Shown here: piece by piece, positions 18,142-27,099 of the stretch
How the letters are laid out: each line of letters opens with the position of its first letter
Numbering within the stretch: the stretch's first letter is position 1
Assembly: GCA_021794595.1 (NCBI GenBank)
Contig: JAJYQN010000097.1
Location: 1-64,000, forward strand
Length of the DNA: 64,000 bases
Origin: Pseudomonadota bacterium
GTDB lineage: Bacteria > Pseudomonadota > Gammaproteobacteria > Acidiferrobacterales > Acidiferrobacteraceae
Direction: 5' to 3'
Position numbers and translations under genes: made by a program
Notes under the pieces: model-generated
What the model was told of the DNA's origin: nothing
What the model saw: only the letters and a program-made list of their open reading frames with translations
The model's database searches: none

Positions 18142-19233
18142 ATGGCGGACGTCTCGCAACTTCAGGTCGAAACGGCCCTAAAGGAGATTATTGATCCCTA
18201 TTTGGAGCAAGACCTCGTTAGCGCGAAGGCCATCAAGACCATTAAGATTGATGGCCCCCGGGTCAGTATTGATGTCATGCTCGGTTATGCGGCTAAGGGT
18301 GTCAAGGACGCTTTGGCCACGAGATTGCGCGACAAGGTCATGAGCATCTCTGGGGTGCAGGACGCGACCGTGACCGTTGGATTTAAAATTGTGACGCACG
18401 GCGTCCAAAAGGGCGTGAAGCCGATCCCGGGCGTCAAGAACATTATCGCCGTGGCCTCAGGCAAGGGCGGTGTGGGGAAATCAACGACCGCTGTCAATCT
18501 GGCGCTCGCGCTGTCGGCCGATGGCGCCCAAGTCGGGATTTTGGATGCCGATATCTACGGTCCGAGCCAACCACGGATGCTGGGGGCGCACGCGAAACCC
18601 GAATCCAAGGACGGGCGGACCATGGAGCCGGTGATGAGCTATCAGCTGCAGTCGATGTCGATCGGCTACCTGATCGACGAAGAGACCCCCATGATTTGGC
18701 GCGGACCCATGGTGACGCAGGCCCTCGAACAGCTGTTGCGCGACACGAGCTGGAAGGACCTGGATTACCTGATCGTCGATCTGCCGCCCGGCACCGGCGA
18801 CATTCAGCTTACGCTCGCGCAAAAGGTCCCGGTAACCGGGGCGGTCATTGTCACTACACCTCAGGATATCGCCTTGCTCGATGCCCGTAAGGGCTTGAAG
18901 ATGTTCGAGAAGGTCGAGATCCCGGTGATCGGCATCATCGAGAACATGAGCACCCATATCTGTAGCCAGTGTGGGCATGAGGAGCATATCTTTGGGGCGG
19001 GCGGCGGCCTCAGGATGGCCGAGCAGTATGACGTGGATTTCCTGGGAGCCTTACCTCTCGATTTGCGTATTCGCGAGGACGCCGACGGCGGCAGACCGAC
19101 CGTGGTCGCCGATCCAGACGGTCGCGTGGCCCAGATTTATCGGGAAATTGGCCGTAGGGTGGGTGCACGGCTATCCTTGATGAAGAAGGATTTCACGGGG
19201 AGCTTCCCGAACATCGTCATTCAGAATACCTGA
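18142..19233 (+). CDS. mrp: Mrp/ApbC-type iron-sulfur cluster carrier ATPase
   Basis: P-loop ATPase that carries and transfers 4Fe-4S clusters to apoproteins. The 363 residues comprise an N-terminal DUF59/MIP18-like domain (about 1-90) and the ParA/MinD-like domain with the deviant Walker A SGKGGVGKSTTAVNLA, Walker B in LIVDLPPGTGD and the cluster-binding CSQC near residue 275. A GAGGAGA ribosome-binding site precedes the ATG. It is 37 bases upstream of dcd and probably cotranscribed. Confidence 0.95.
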   Translation: MADVSQLQVETALKEIIDPYLEQDLVSAKAIKTIKIDGPRVSIDVMLGYAAKGVKDALATRLRDKVMSISGVQDATVTVGFKIVTHGVQKGVKPIPGVKNIIAVASGKGGVGKSTTAVNLALALSADGAQVGILDADIYGPSQPRMLGAHAKPESKDGRTMEPVMSYQLQSMSIGYLIDEETPMIWRGPMVTQALEQLLRDTSWKDLDYLIVDLPPGTGDIQLTLAQKVPVTGAVIVTTPQDIALLDARKGLKMFEKVEIPVIGIIENMSTHICSQCGHEEHIFGAGGGLRMAEQYDVDFLGALPLDLRIREDADGGRPTVVADPDGRVAQIYREIGRRVGARLSLMKKDFTGSFPNIVIQNT

Positions 19234-19270
19234 TCGGGGCCTCTGGAGGAGACCGGCTACTGCGGCCTAT

Positions 19271-20584
19271 ATGAGCATAAAATCGGATAAATGGATCCGG
19301 CGCATGGCGCAGGATCACGGCATGATCGCGCCCTTTGAGCCGGGGCAAGTCAAGATGCGTGGAGATCAGCGCCTCGTCTCCTATGGGACGTCGAGCTACG
19401 GCTACGATATCCGTTGTTCTAACGAGTTTAAGATCTTTACCAATATCAATTCGGCGATTGTCGACCCGAAGAATTTCGATGCGAACAGCTTCGTCGATTT
19501 CCGCGGGGACGTGTGTATTATCCCCCCCAATTCGTTCGCCCTCGCCCGTACCGTCGAGTATTTCCGTATACCACGCAATGTTCTGACTATCTGTCTCGGA
19601 AAGTGCGTGACCGGCGACACCAAGGTCATGGACGCCGAGACCGGCGACTATCTTCCGATCGCCGAATGGACCACGGCGCGGCGGACCGCGGCTCTCGGTC
19701 CGGGGGGTTGGCAAAAGGCAGGTGTGGCGGCCCGCGCGAGCCACGGCATGAAGCCGGTTTGGCGCCTCGAAACCGAAAGTGGGCTGCGTCTCAGTGCCAC
19801 CGCTCAGCATCCTTTATTGACCCCGCAGGGGTGGCGGCCTCTTAAGGATTTAGCGGTTGGCGACACCTTGGCGTCGGCTTCGTACGTTGGATTCTTTGGG
19901 GCGGCCCCGCTTTTGGCCCCGGAACGGCTGGGTCGGTGGTTTAGGGAGCAAGTGGTGGCAGGGGAGGCGGTGAGTGTTCCTGGAGATGTCTTCCGCGCGC
20001 GCCGGACCGACCTTGGGCGCTTTATCCGATCCGTTTTCGGCGAGCATCCGGGCGAAGGGTTTCGGGGGCCGCGCCAGGTGATGGAGGATCTCCATCACCT
20101 GGCGAGCCGCCTGGGTATCGAGTGCGTGTTGCGTTCTGAGGTCGGGGCCTGTCGCTTGGTCGTGCGGGAAGCTGCCGCGCGGGTAGCCCTTGGGGCGCAG
20201 GCCAACGGGACAGATGCGACAGTTTCGGGGCGCGCGGCCTACGTATGGGATCCGATCAGGGTCATCAAGGCGCTTCCCGAGGCGCCCGTTTACGATCTTG
20301 AGGTGCCAGGCCTGCACAACTTTCTTGCCAATGGGCTCATTATCCATAACTCGACCTATGCCCGGTGCGGCATTATCGTGAACGTGACGCCCTTCGAGCC
20401 GGAATGGGAGGGTCATGTTACCTTGGAGTTCTCGAACACCTCGCCACTGCCCGCCAAGATCTATGCGAACGAGGGGGTAGCGCAGGTGATTTTCTTTGAG
20501 GCCGACGAACCCTGCGAGACCTCCTATAAGGATCGGGGCGGAAAATATCAGGGCCAACAAGGGGTGACCCTACCTAAGACCTAG
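19271..20584 (+). CDS. dcd: dCTP deaminase precursor containing an in-frame intein
   Basis: The exteins (111 residues before, 77 after the insert) join to a 188-residue dCTP deaminase, the usual size. The enzyme deaminates dCTP to dUTP for thymidylate synthesis. The N-extein carries the SYGTSSYGYDIRC motif and runs to VLTICLGK. The C-extein resumes STYARCG and includes the catalytic Glu in GHVTLEFSN and the tail GGKYQGQQGVTLP. The 249-residue insert splits GK/STYARCG immediately before the serine equivalent to E. coli Ser111, so the precursor should be inactive until spliced. It follows mrp by 37 bases. dut, which uses the dUTP product, lies about 4 kb downstream in another operon. Confidence 0.96.
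   Translation: MSIKSDKWIRRMAQDHGMIAPFEPGQVKMRGDQRLVSYGTSSYGYDIRCSNEFKIFTNINSAIVDPKNFDANSFVDFRGDVCIIPPNSFALARTVEYFRIPRNVLTICLGKCVTGDTKVMDAETGDYLPIAEWTTARRTAALGPGGWQKAGVAARASHGMKPVWRLETESGLRLSATAQHPLLTPQGWRPLKDLAVGDTLASASYVGFFGAAPLLAPERLGRWFREQVVAGEAVSVPGDVFRARRTDLGRFIRSVFGEHPGEGFRGPRQVMEDLHHLASRLGIECVLRSEVGACRLVVREAAARVALGAQANGTDATVSGRAAYVWDPIRVIKALPEAPVYDLEVPGLHNFLANGLIIHNSTYARCGIIVNVTPFEPEWEGHVTLEFSNTSPLPAKIYANEGVAQVIFFEADEPCETSYKDRGGKYQGQQGVTLPKT
19604..20350 (+). other. Intein within dCTP deaminase (Dcd)
   Basis: Protein-splicing element of 249 residues. Block A is CVTGDTKVM with the nucleophilic Cys1. Block B is SATAQHPLLT (Thr66 and His69), followed by GWRPLKDLAVGDTL. Block F/G is VYDLEVPGLHNFLANG leading to IIHN, with the penultimate His248 and terminal Asn249. 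The +1 extein residue is Ser. All residues for class 1 splicing are present, so it should be active. Residues about 121-195 resemble the end of a LAGLIDADG homing endonuclease domain, but the acidic catalytic motifs are gone. Base composition matches the host gene, arguing against very recent arrival. Confidence 0.95.
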
Positions 20585-20917
20585 GGGACCTTGCGCGAGA
20601 GCTAGCGGCCTCGCGCGGCGTGAAGAGAGCAAAGCCCCTAACACGTCTTTGGGAAACGCGGCTCTAAAGTCTCCTGGCCGTTCCGGGCTTTCCTGTCCAC
20701 GGCTCTTGCCGGTCGTCTCCTGCGGCGCGGAAGGGTCCGTGCTAATCCCCATTCTTACCCTGTGCAAGCGCCCCTCGGACGAGGGCAGAAGGCCCGAGCC
20801 GCGTGAACTCCCGATGTCTCCACCGGTCATTAGAGGTTCATTGGAGGAATGGGGCCCAGTATAGGCCGCCTTTTCCGATTCCCCGATGCCGTTCCCTCAT
20901 TCACGGAGGCTCCGACT
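20585..20917. other. Intergenic region dcd to formaldehyde dehydrogenase-like gene
   Basis: About 330 bases without a supportable gene. Open frames exist here but have no family features and no good ribosome-binding site. The last 15 bases hold the GGAGG site for the next gene. I see no clear promoter or terminator hairpin. Confidence 0.5.
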
Positions 20918-22123
20918 ATGAAAGCTGTTGTATTCGAAGGCCAAAATCAAATGCGTGTATCGGAACAGAAACGACCCTCCGTAGCGGGGCCGCAAGACGC
21001 CTTATTGCGCGTGACGACCTCGGCTATATGCGGCAGCGACCTTCATATGTATGAGGGCCGTACGGCCTTAGCGCCCGGACAGATGGTCGGCCACGAAATC
21101 ATGGGCGTCATTGAAGAGGTAGGGGAGGCGGTCACGAGTATTCGTCCCGGCGATCGAGTCGTTTTGCCGTTTAATATCGCCTGCGGCTACTGCTACAACT
21201 GTCACCGCGGATTCACCAATATGTGCCTTACCATGAATGAACAAAAGCCGCACGCGGCCTATGGCTATGCCGGCATGGGGCCCTACAAGGGCGGGCAGGC
21301 GGAGTATGTATTGGTCCCAAACGCCGATTTCAATGCCCTGAAACTTCCCGGAACCCCGTTCGATCAGTGGGAAGACGACTTCATTTTGTTGGCGGACGTA
21401 TTTCCGACCGGTTTTTATGGCACCGAACTCGCCCAGGTGAGTGCTGGCAAGAGCGTAGCGATCTTCGGTGCCGGCCCGGTGGGTCTGATGGCGGCCTTAA
21501 GTTCAACCATTCGCGGGGCGGCGGAGATCTATGTGGTGGATTTCGTTCCTGAGCGCCTGGCTAAGGTGAAAGAGCTGGGGGCGACCCCAATCAATGCCCG
21601 CGACGGGGACCCCGTCGAGCAGATATTTGCCTTACGCGCCCAAACGCCCGGTCTTAGCGGACGCCTGCGGCCCGGCGAAGACAAGTTGAGGGGCGTCGAA
21701 TGCGTGATCGATGCAGTCGGCTACCAGGCCCGGGACGACAAAAATTACACGCGCGAGAAACCGACCCAAGTGCTGGATAACATGGTCCGACTGGTCAATC
21801 CGGCCGGACATATCGGGATCGTAGGGGTGTATATAGCGCCGGACCCGGGTGGCAAGACCGATCTGGCCAAGCAGGGCGTATTCGCGCTGCCCATGGCCGA
21901 ACTCTTCGACAAGGCCGTGACGGTCGGGATGGGTCAGTGCCCCGTGAAACTCTACAACGAATACCTGCGGGATCTTATTATCACCGGACGCGCAAAGCCG
22001 AGCAAAATCGTGAGCCACCGCATTCGCATCGACCAGGCACCCGAGGCCTACAAGAAGTTTGATGAACGGATCGAAGGATATACGAAGGTGCTTATTCAGT
22101 TCGAGGAGGCACGCGCTGCTTAA
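20918..22123 (+). CDS. Zinc-dependent dehydrogenase of the glutathione-independent formaldehyde dehydrogenase family
   Basis: A 401-residue medium-chain dehydrogenase. It has the catalytic zinc ligand region ICGSDLHMY, GHEIMGVIEEVG, a structural zinc loop CGYCYNCHRGFTNMC, the insert with AAYGYAGMGPYKGGQAEYV that marks the dismutating formaldehyde dehydrogenase branch, and the NAD fold GAGPVGL. Members of this branch oxidise or dismutate formaldehyde and other aldehydes with tightly bound NAD. The ATG at 20918 with GGAGG upstream is chosen over an upstream in-frame ATG at 20849. Role here is inferred as aldehyde detoxification; it may pair functionally with the formate dehydrogenase at 27565. 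Confidence 0.85.
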   Translation: MKAVVFEGQNQMRVSEQKRPSVAGPQDALLRVTTSAICGSDLHMYEGRTALAPGQMVGHEIMGVIEEVGEAVTSIRPGDRVVLPFNIACGYCYNCHRGFTNMCLTMNEQKPHAAYGYAGMGPYKGGQAEYVLVPNADFNALKLPGTPFDQWEDDFILLADVFPTGFYGTELAQVSAGKSVAIFGAGPVGLMAALSSTIRGAAEIYVVDFVPERLAKVKELGATPINARDGDPVEQIFALRAQTPGLSGRLRPGEDKLRGVECVIDAVGYQARDDKNYTREKPTQVLDNMVRLVNPAGHIGIVGVYIAPDPGGKTDLAKQGVFALPMAELFDKAVTVGMGQCPVKLYNEYLRDLIITGRAKPSKIVSHRIRIDQAPEAYKKFDERIEGYTKVLIQFEEARAA

Positions 22124-22144
22124 GGTCGGGTGTGGCGCTGATTC

Positions 22145-22558
22145 TTAAGGACGGACGTAGGCCCAGCCCTCACGTTCGCGGCGCACGACCTCAGCGATAC
22201 CCGAGGGAATGTAATGAACGATGGGAGACATGTCGGCCAGCGTGAGTCCTTCCCTAAGGACGCTTCTTTTGCAGGCGTCGATCGTGACGCCGGATTGGTG
22301 CAGGACCAGGAGGGTGTGAGCGACGGGCGATGTCTTCAAAAGCATCCGGAGCCCCGGCCCGAAGGCGATAAACTCGATGCGCGCCCGATGCGGGAGAAGC
22401 GCCTGCTGGAGATTGTGGGCATTGTGCACGGCGACCTTCCAGGTTTGCACGGAGCTGGTGCTGATCTGAAAGACCACCCCGGTCTTACGCCCGTGCGCGC
22501 CCAGCGAAAGGCATGCGAGGACGATAAGTGCCCCGGTTTGAGCACCTATCCTCCTCAT
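22145..22558 (-). CDS. Periplasmic DsrE-like protein
   Basis: A 137-residue protein with an N-terminal signal-type hydrophobic stretch (ALIVLACLSLGAHG) followed by a DsrE/DsrF-like alpha/beta domain: VVFQIS first strand, IEFIAFGPGLRML, then the Cys in GVTIDACKRS and the ending AEVVRREREGWAYVRP. Secreted DsrE-like proteins of this type often sit beside DUF302 proteins in sulfur oxidisers. The conserved Cys is where cytoplasmic DsrE proteins carry sulfane sulfur, so a thiol or persulfide role is plausible but unproven. It starts 7 bases after the DUF302 stop, so the two form an operon. Confidence 0.75.
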   Translation of the reverse strand: MRRIGAQTGALIVLACLSLGAHGRKTGVVFQISTSSVQTWKVAVHNAHNLQQALLPHRARIEFIAFGPGLRMLLKTSPVAHTLLVLHQSGVTIDACKRSVLREGLTLADMSPIVHYIPSGIAEVVRREREGWAYVRP

Positions 22559-22564
22559 GGTCTT

Positions 22565-23071
22565 CTACCAGTTGCCCTTCGCCCCGGCCCACAAGATCGA
22601 GTCGAGGTCGTCGCGTACCCGTAGGGCCTTGGTACGGAGCGCGCCTTTAAGGTGGGCGCCCTTAATAATCATATTCAGGTTCAGCATCTCGAGCCATACG
22701 CGCCCATGCGCCTGGACCATGGTTATCCGGCAAGGCAGGTAGGCGGCAAACGCCGGGTTGGCGTCGACCATGATGTGGGCTATGGGCGGACTACAGAATT
22801 CGTAGACGGTCAGGATTCCCGACTTGATGCCCATATTCTTCAGCTGTTTCGAGAGCGGCAAGTCGCCCACATATTTCATGTTGACGTTGTCGGCCTCGAT
22901 TTTCATGGCCTGCACGGCGCTCTTTGGCGACACCCCTTTTGCGAGCGGCACCTTGATGACCGTTTTATTGATATCGAGGCGTGGACCCTGGATCGCGTTT
23001 AAGGGGTTGTGTGCGTAGCACGCCCCTATCGTCCCGAGTGTCAGTACGGCCCCCATAAGAAGTCGGCGCAT
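22565..23071 (-). CDS. DUF302 family periplasmic protein
   Basis: A 168-residue protein with a signal peptide (MRRLLMGAVLTLGTIGACYA) and the DUF302 core, including YVGDLPLSKQL, the SGILTVYEFCSPP strand and the PCRITMVQAHGRVWLEMLN segment. The family is of unknown function, structurally a ferredoxin-like homodimer, and is common in sulfur and metal oxidisers. First gene of a two-gene unit with the DsrE-like protein. About 135 bases upstream separate it from algC, transcribed in the same direction. Confidence 0.85.
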   Translation of the reverse strand: MRRLLMGAVLTLGTIGACYAHNPLNAIQGPRLDINKTVIKVPLAKGVSPKSAVQAMKIEADNVNMKYVGDLPLSKQLKNMGIKSGILTVYEFCSPPIAHIMVDANPAFAAYLPCRITMVQAHGRVWLEMLNLNMIIKGAHLKGALRTKALRVRDDLDSILWAGAKGNW

Positions 23072-23206
23072 GGTTGTATCGCTCCTTTAAAGTGAAATCG
23101 GTGTTCCTCAAAGGCGTTAGGATGACGCTGTTTTAGTCAGTTGACAACCCGAAACGGCCATGACGCCGCATAAATGTTCCGGGAATAAACGCAGCCCTTC
23201 GTGCGT

Positions 23207-24613
23207 CTACCAGGCCGCGAGTTCGGGGCGTATCCGCGCCACGAGGGCGCGAAATTCCCCTTGGATCCGATCAAGCGCGGCCTTGTCGTTACCCTCGAAC
23301 CGTAGCACAAGGATAGGGGTTGTGTTGGAGGCCCGGATCAAACCAAAGCCGTCGGCGAAGTCAGCCCTGAGGCCATCGATCGTCGTCACGGTGGCGCCCG
23401 TAAAATGGGCTGCGGCCACCAGGAGTTCAACCAGGGCGTGCGGGCTCTCGGTCACCGGAATTTGAATCTCAGGGGTGTTCACCGTGTTGGGAAGGGCGGC
23501 AAAGATGGCGCCTGGAGATTCTGCGCTTTTGGCGAGAAGTTCAAGGAGCCGGGCGCCGGCGTAGAGCCCATCGTCGAAGCCGTACCACCGTTCCTTGAAA
23601 AATATGTGGCCGCTCATTTCTCCAGCCAGTAGAACGTCACCCTGTTGGATGCGGGCCTTGATGAAGGAATGTCCGGTCTTCCACATGAGAGGTCGTCCAC
23701 CCGCTTCTCGGATGGCGACATCGAGCGCCCGCGAGCATTTGACGTCATAGAGGATTTGACCGTTCGGATGGCGCTCAAGGACGTCGCGGGCAAACAAAAT
23801 CAGTTGGCGGTCCGGCCAAATTATGGTTCCATCGGGCGCCACGACCGCCACCCGGTCGCCATCGCCGTCGAACGCGAGCCCAACGTCGGCTCGGTCGGAT
23901 TTGACGCGCCTTTGTAATTCGCGAAGGTTCTCGGGTTGGCTCGGATCCGGATGGTGGTTCGGGAAGTGTCCATCGATCTCGCCGAATAGTGTCGTCACTT
24001 GGCAGCCAAGCGCGGTAAACAGTGTCGGTGCTATCTCCCCTGTCGCGCCGTTGCCGCAATCGATGATGATCTTAAGGGGGCGCGCGAGGCTCACATCTCC
24101 CTTTACCCGTTCTAGGTAGCGGCCGCGAATATCGTCGGCGCGAACGGTCCCGTTCCCGGTACGCAGCCGCTTATCGACGAGCCGCTGGTACAAGGCCGTG
24201 ATCTGCGGGCCGGACAGGGTTTCACCATCCAGAAGGATTTTGAGGCCGTTGTACTGCGGCGGGTTATGACTTCCCGTGAGCATGACGCCCGATCCGGTCT
24301 CGAAAGCGACCGCCGCAAAGTAAAGGAGCGGTGTCGGAACGAGGCCGATGTTGATGACGCTGCAGCCGCTGGCCGTAAGGCCGGCGCTCAAGGCCTCGAG
24401 TAGGTGAGGTCCAGACAGGCGACCATCGCGCGCGACGACTATGGTTGAGCGACCCCGATCTTGGGCCTCGCTGCCTATCGCTTGCCCGATAGCGCGTACG
24501 TACGCATCTGTCAATTCTCGGTCCACGATTCCGCGGATATCGTAGGATTTAAATATTCCGCGGGGCGGGAGGTCAGTGCCTTCCGCCGATGTTGGGGATT
24601 CTATGGGGACCAT
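23207..24613 (-). CDS. algC: Phosphomannomutase/phosphoglucomutase
   Basis: Interconverts hexose 1- and 6-phosphates to supply sugar nucleotides for LPS and exopolysaccharide. The 468 residues show the four-domain alpha-D-phosphohexomutase layout: the phosphoserine loop MLTGSHNPPQYNG, the metal loop DGDGDRVA, the sugar loop GEMSGH and a C-terminal phosphate-binding domain with RASNTTPILVLRFEG. In Pseudomonas, algC follows dut and coaBC in the same order, supporting the name. It lies about 50 bases downstream of dut. Confidence 0.93.
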   Translation of the reverse strand: MVPIESPTSAEGTDLPPRGIFKSYDIRGIVDRELTDAYVRAIGQAIGSEAQDRGRSTIVVARDGRLSGPHLLEALSAGLTASGCSVINIGLVPTPLLYFAAVAFETGSGVMLTGSHNPPQYNGLKILLDGETLSGPQITALYQRLVDKRLRTGNGTVRADDIRGRYLERVKGDVSLARPLKIIIDCGNGATGEIAPTLFTALGCQVTTLFGEIDGHFPNHHPDPSQPENLRELQRRVKSDRADVGLAFDGDGDRVAVVAPDGTIIWPDRQLILFARDVLERHPNGQILYDVKCSRALDVAIREAGGRPLMWKTGHSFIKARIQQGDVLLAGEMSGHIFFKERWYGFDDGLYAGARLLELLAKSAESPGAIFAALPNTVNTPEIQIPVTESPHALVELLVAAAHFTGATVTTIDGLRADFADGFGLIRASNTTPILVLRFEGNDKAALDRIQGEFRALVARIRPELAAW

Positions 24614-24660
24614 GTCTTCCTATTCTCCCTTAATGTCGTTTGGCGCGATGAGGAGCGTAA

Positions 24661-25122
24661 TTAACGAACACCGGAATGGCCGAAGCCGGATTCGCCGCGG
24701 ACAGTAGTGTCTGTGAAATGTTCGACGATACGAAAGGCCGCGGCGACGATGGGAATCACGACGAGCTGCGCCACTCGGTCACCGGGCGTTATGGTGATAG
24801 GGCGGGGGCTTCGATTCCAGCATGAAAGGCTGATCTCGCCTTGATAATCGGAGTCGATGAGCCCCACGCTATTCCCAAGAACGAGACCTTTGTGGCCGAG
24901 TCCGGAGCGCGGCAAGATGAGCGCCGCAAGCGAGCGATCCCGTAGGTGTAGGGCTAAGCCGCTTGGGATCATGACGCAGGCATCGGGGTCGAGAACCGTG
25001 ATCTCCTTCAGGCAGGCCCTCAAGTCTATGGCGGCCGACCCGTCGGTCGCGTAAGTTGGCAAGGGAAAGTCCTGCCCAAACCGCGGATCCAGAAGTTTCA
25101 GTTCAACGACAGCTTGTGTCAT
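24661..25122 (-). CDS. dut: dUTP diphosphatase
   Basis: Hydrolyses dUTP to dUMP and pyrophosphate, preventing uracil incorporation and feeding thymidylate synthesis. The 153-residue trimeric dUTPase shows the five motifs, including [38 protein letters not shown], and the C-terminal GESGFGHSG arm. The ATG at 25122 overlaps the coaBC stop (ATGA), so the longer upstream frame to 25203 is not used. The substrate dUTP would come from the intein-bearing dCTP deaminase encoded at 19271. Confidence 0.97.
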   Translation of the reverse strand: MTQAVVELKLLDPRFGQDFPLPTYATDGSAAIDLRACLKEITVLDPDACVMIPSGLALHLRDRSLAALILPRSGLGHKGLVLGNSVGLIDSDYQGEISLSCWNRSPRPITITPGDRVAQLVVIPIVAAAFRIVEHFTDTTVRGESGFGHSGVR

Positions 25123-26321
25123 TCCGGACGGCTCCTCTTCATGCGTTCTGTGATTTCGCCTACGAGTTGGTGCGCGATCTCGATTTTCGGGGCCGTGGCC
25201 CAAACCAGTGTGCGGTCTTTATCGATCAGTGTCACGCGGTTATTGTCGGCGCCAAAGCCAACGTCTGGCTCGCCAATGAGGTTGGCGACGATCAGGTCAA
25301 GGCCCTTTTTCGTGAGTTTCTCCCGTGCGTGGCTCTCGAGGTCTTCGCTCTCCGCAGCGAAACCGACGGTAAATGGGGCCGGATCCCATCCGGCTACTTC
25401 GGCCAGAATGTCCGGGTTGCGGACCATGGTCACTTGGATTGTATCCGCAGTCTTCTTCAGTTTCTGCGCTGAGACCGTTTCAGGCCGGTAGTCGGCAACC
25501 GCGGCCGTGGCCACGAACAATTGCATGTGGGGCTGTTGGGCGACCACGGCGTCACGCATCTCGCGCGCCGTGGTGACCGCGATTTTGTGGACGTGTGCGG
25601 GAGTCGGCAGCGCAGTGGGTCCGCTGACCAAGGTGACCGAAGCGCCGCTCAGCGCCAAGGCCTCGGCCAAGGCATAGCCCATTTTTCCGGAGCTCCGATT
25701 AGTAAAGCCGCGCACCGGGTCAAGGGGTTCGTAAGTGGGGCCGGCGGTGACCACGGCGGTGACGCCGGCCAGCGCCCCCTGGCGGTCCCAGATGTGTTCA
25801 ATAAAGCTCACGATCTTGGGTGTCTCGCTCATCCGTCCCGGTCCGGTCTCGCCGCAGGCTTGGTTGCCTTCATCCGGACCGATCAGGACGACCCCGTGCT
25901 CCCGTAGCCGGAGCACGTTCGCTTGGGTCGCCGCCTTTTCCCACATAACGCGATTCATGGCGGGTGCGATCGCGATGGGGGCCTCGCTGGCAAGACATGT
26001 GGTGGTCAGAAGATCATCGGCGGCACCGGCCGCAAGCCGCGCCAAGAGGTGGGCGGTGGCGGGGGCGATCAGGATAATCTCGGCCCAGCGTCCCAAGTCG
26101 ATATGGGTCATGGCTGCACTGTCCTCACGGACGATGTCAGCGCCCACGGCGGTGAGGGAGGAATCGGTTACGAATCGTTCGGCGCTGTGAGACAAGATGA
26201 CCCGAACCTCGGCGCCGCGTTCGCGTAGCCGACGCACCAGCTCGGGGGTTTTATAGGCGGCGATTCCCCCGGTGATCCCGAGAACCACCCGGCGTCCTTG
26301 AAGTGACGGTGCTTTCCTCAT
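25119..26321 (-). CDS. coaBC: Bifunctional phosphopantothenoylcysteine decarboxylase/phosphopantothenate-cysteine ligase
   Basis: Two consecutive steps of coenzyme A synthesis in one 400-residue cytosolic protein. The N-terminal CoaC flavoprotein half has [10 protein letters not shown], the catalytic-His region and the APAMNRVMW motif. The C-terminal CoaB half begins near residue 190 and has [25 protein letters not shown] and the lysine-rich loop near AQKLKK. It is divergent from radC across about 80 bases and overlaps dut by 4 bases. Confidence 0.97.
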   Translation of the reverse strand: MRKAPSLQGRRVVLGITGGIAAYKTPELVRRLRERGAEVRVILSHSAERFVTDSSLTAVGADIVREDSAAMTHIDLGRWAEIILIAPATAHLLARLAAGAADDLLTTTCLASEAPIAIAPAMNRVMWEKAATQANVLRLREHGVVLIGPDEGNQACGETGPGRMSETPKIVSFIEHIWDRQGALAGVTAVVTAGPTYEPLDPVRGFTNRSSGKMGYALAEALALSGASVTLVSGPTALPTPAHVHKIAVTTAREMRDAVVAQQPHMQLFVATAAVADYRPETVSAQKLKKTADTIQVTMVRNPDILAEVAGWDPAPFTVGFAAESEDLESHAREKLTKKGLDLIVANLIGEPDVGFGADNNRVTLIDKDRTLVWATAPKIEIAHQLVGEITERMKRSRPE

Positions 26322-26402
26322 GATGTTCCTTCCTAAGTGCCCGGTGTTTTTCCGGAAAGCGCCTAGAACCCCAGACTGCTATGTTAGTCGTAAGGAGCCC
26401 CT

Positions 26403-27077
26403 ATGACCATTTCTGCTTGGCCGCATGATGAACGCCCGCGCGAGCGCCTGCTCCGGCACGGCCCGGAGGTCCTATCGGATGCCGAGCTGCTGGCTATTGT
26501 CCTAAGAACCGGAGTAAGCGGCAAGACCGCAGTGGACCTCGGCCGCGAACTCTTGGAGCGTTTTGGCGGCTTGCGCGGGCTCTTAACGGTGGAGCAAGCC
26601 GCATTTTGCGAGGCGCAGGGCCTGGGCCCCGCCAAGTATGCCCTCGTGCGCGCGGTATTAGAGATGGGTCGCCGCCACTTAGGCGAGGATCTGCGCCGCG
26701 ATACGGTCTTGTCTTCGGCCCTTGTGACCCGACGCTTCCTGCTCGCCTCGTTTCGCGATCGCCCCCGCGAGGCCTTTGCCTGCCTGTTTCTGGACATCCG
26801 TCATCGGCTGTTGACCCAGGAGGTCCTTTTTGAGGGGACTTTGGACGGGGCTGCCGTCTACCCCCGCGAGGTGGTAAAGCGGGCCTTGATCCACAACGCC
26901 GCGGCCGCTATCTTCGTCCACAATCATCCTTCCGGCGACCCGGAACCGAGTATCGCCGACCGCGAACTTACGGTCCGCCTAGCCGAGGCCCTGGCCCTGA
27001 TCGGGGTGCGGGTTCTTGATCACCTCGTGGTCGGGGACGGTGACGTCGTCTCTTTTAAAGAGCGCGGCTGGCTATAA
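26403..27077 (+). CDS. radC: RadC family (JAB domain) protein
   Basis: A 224-residue protein with an N-terminal helix-hairpin-helix region (about 1-100) and the MPN/JAB metallopeptidase-like domain with the metal motif [11 protein letters not shown]. Despite the name, a role in DNA repair is not established; the JAB fold suggests a metal-dependent hydrolase. An extended minus-10 (TGCTATGTT near 26379-26387) and an AAGGAG site precede the ATG. It is divergent from coaBC, as in Pseudomonas. Confidence 0.93.
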   Translation: MTISAWPHDERPRERLLRHGPEVLSDAELLAIVLRTGVSGKTAVDLGRELLERFGGLRGLLTVEQAAFCEAQGLGPAKYALVRAVLEMGRRHLGEDLRRDTVLSSALVTRRFLLASFRDRPREAFACLFLDIRHRLLTQEVLFEGTLDGAAVYPREVVKRALIHNAAAAIFVHNHPSGDPEPSIADRELTVRLAEALALIGVRVLDHLVVGDGDVVSFKERGWL

Positions 27078-27099
27078 CCGCTTCTCTAGAGGAGCGGTT
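27076..27099. terminator. Palindromic hairpin between convergent radC and the DUF1641 gene
   Basis: A 24-base near-perfect palindrome (AACCGCT arms around CTCTAGAG) lies exactly between the convergent stops at 27077 and 27086. It would form a 12-bp stem in either direction, but lacks a T run. It may be a bidirectional terminator or transcript-end stabiliser. Confidence 0.45.
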
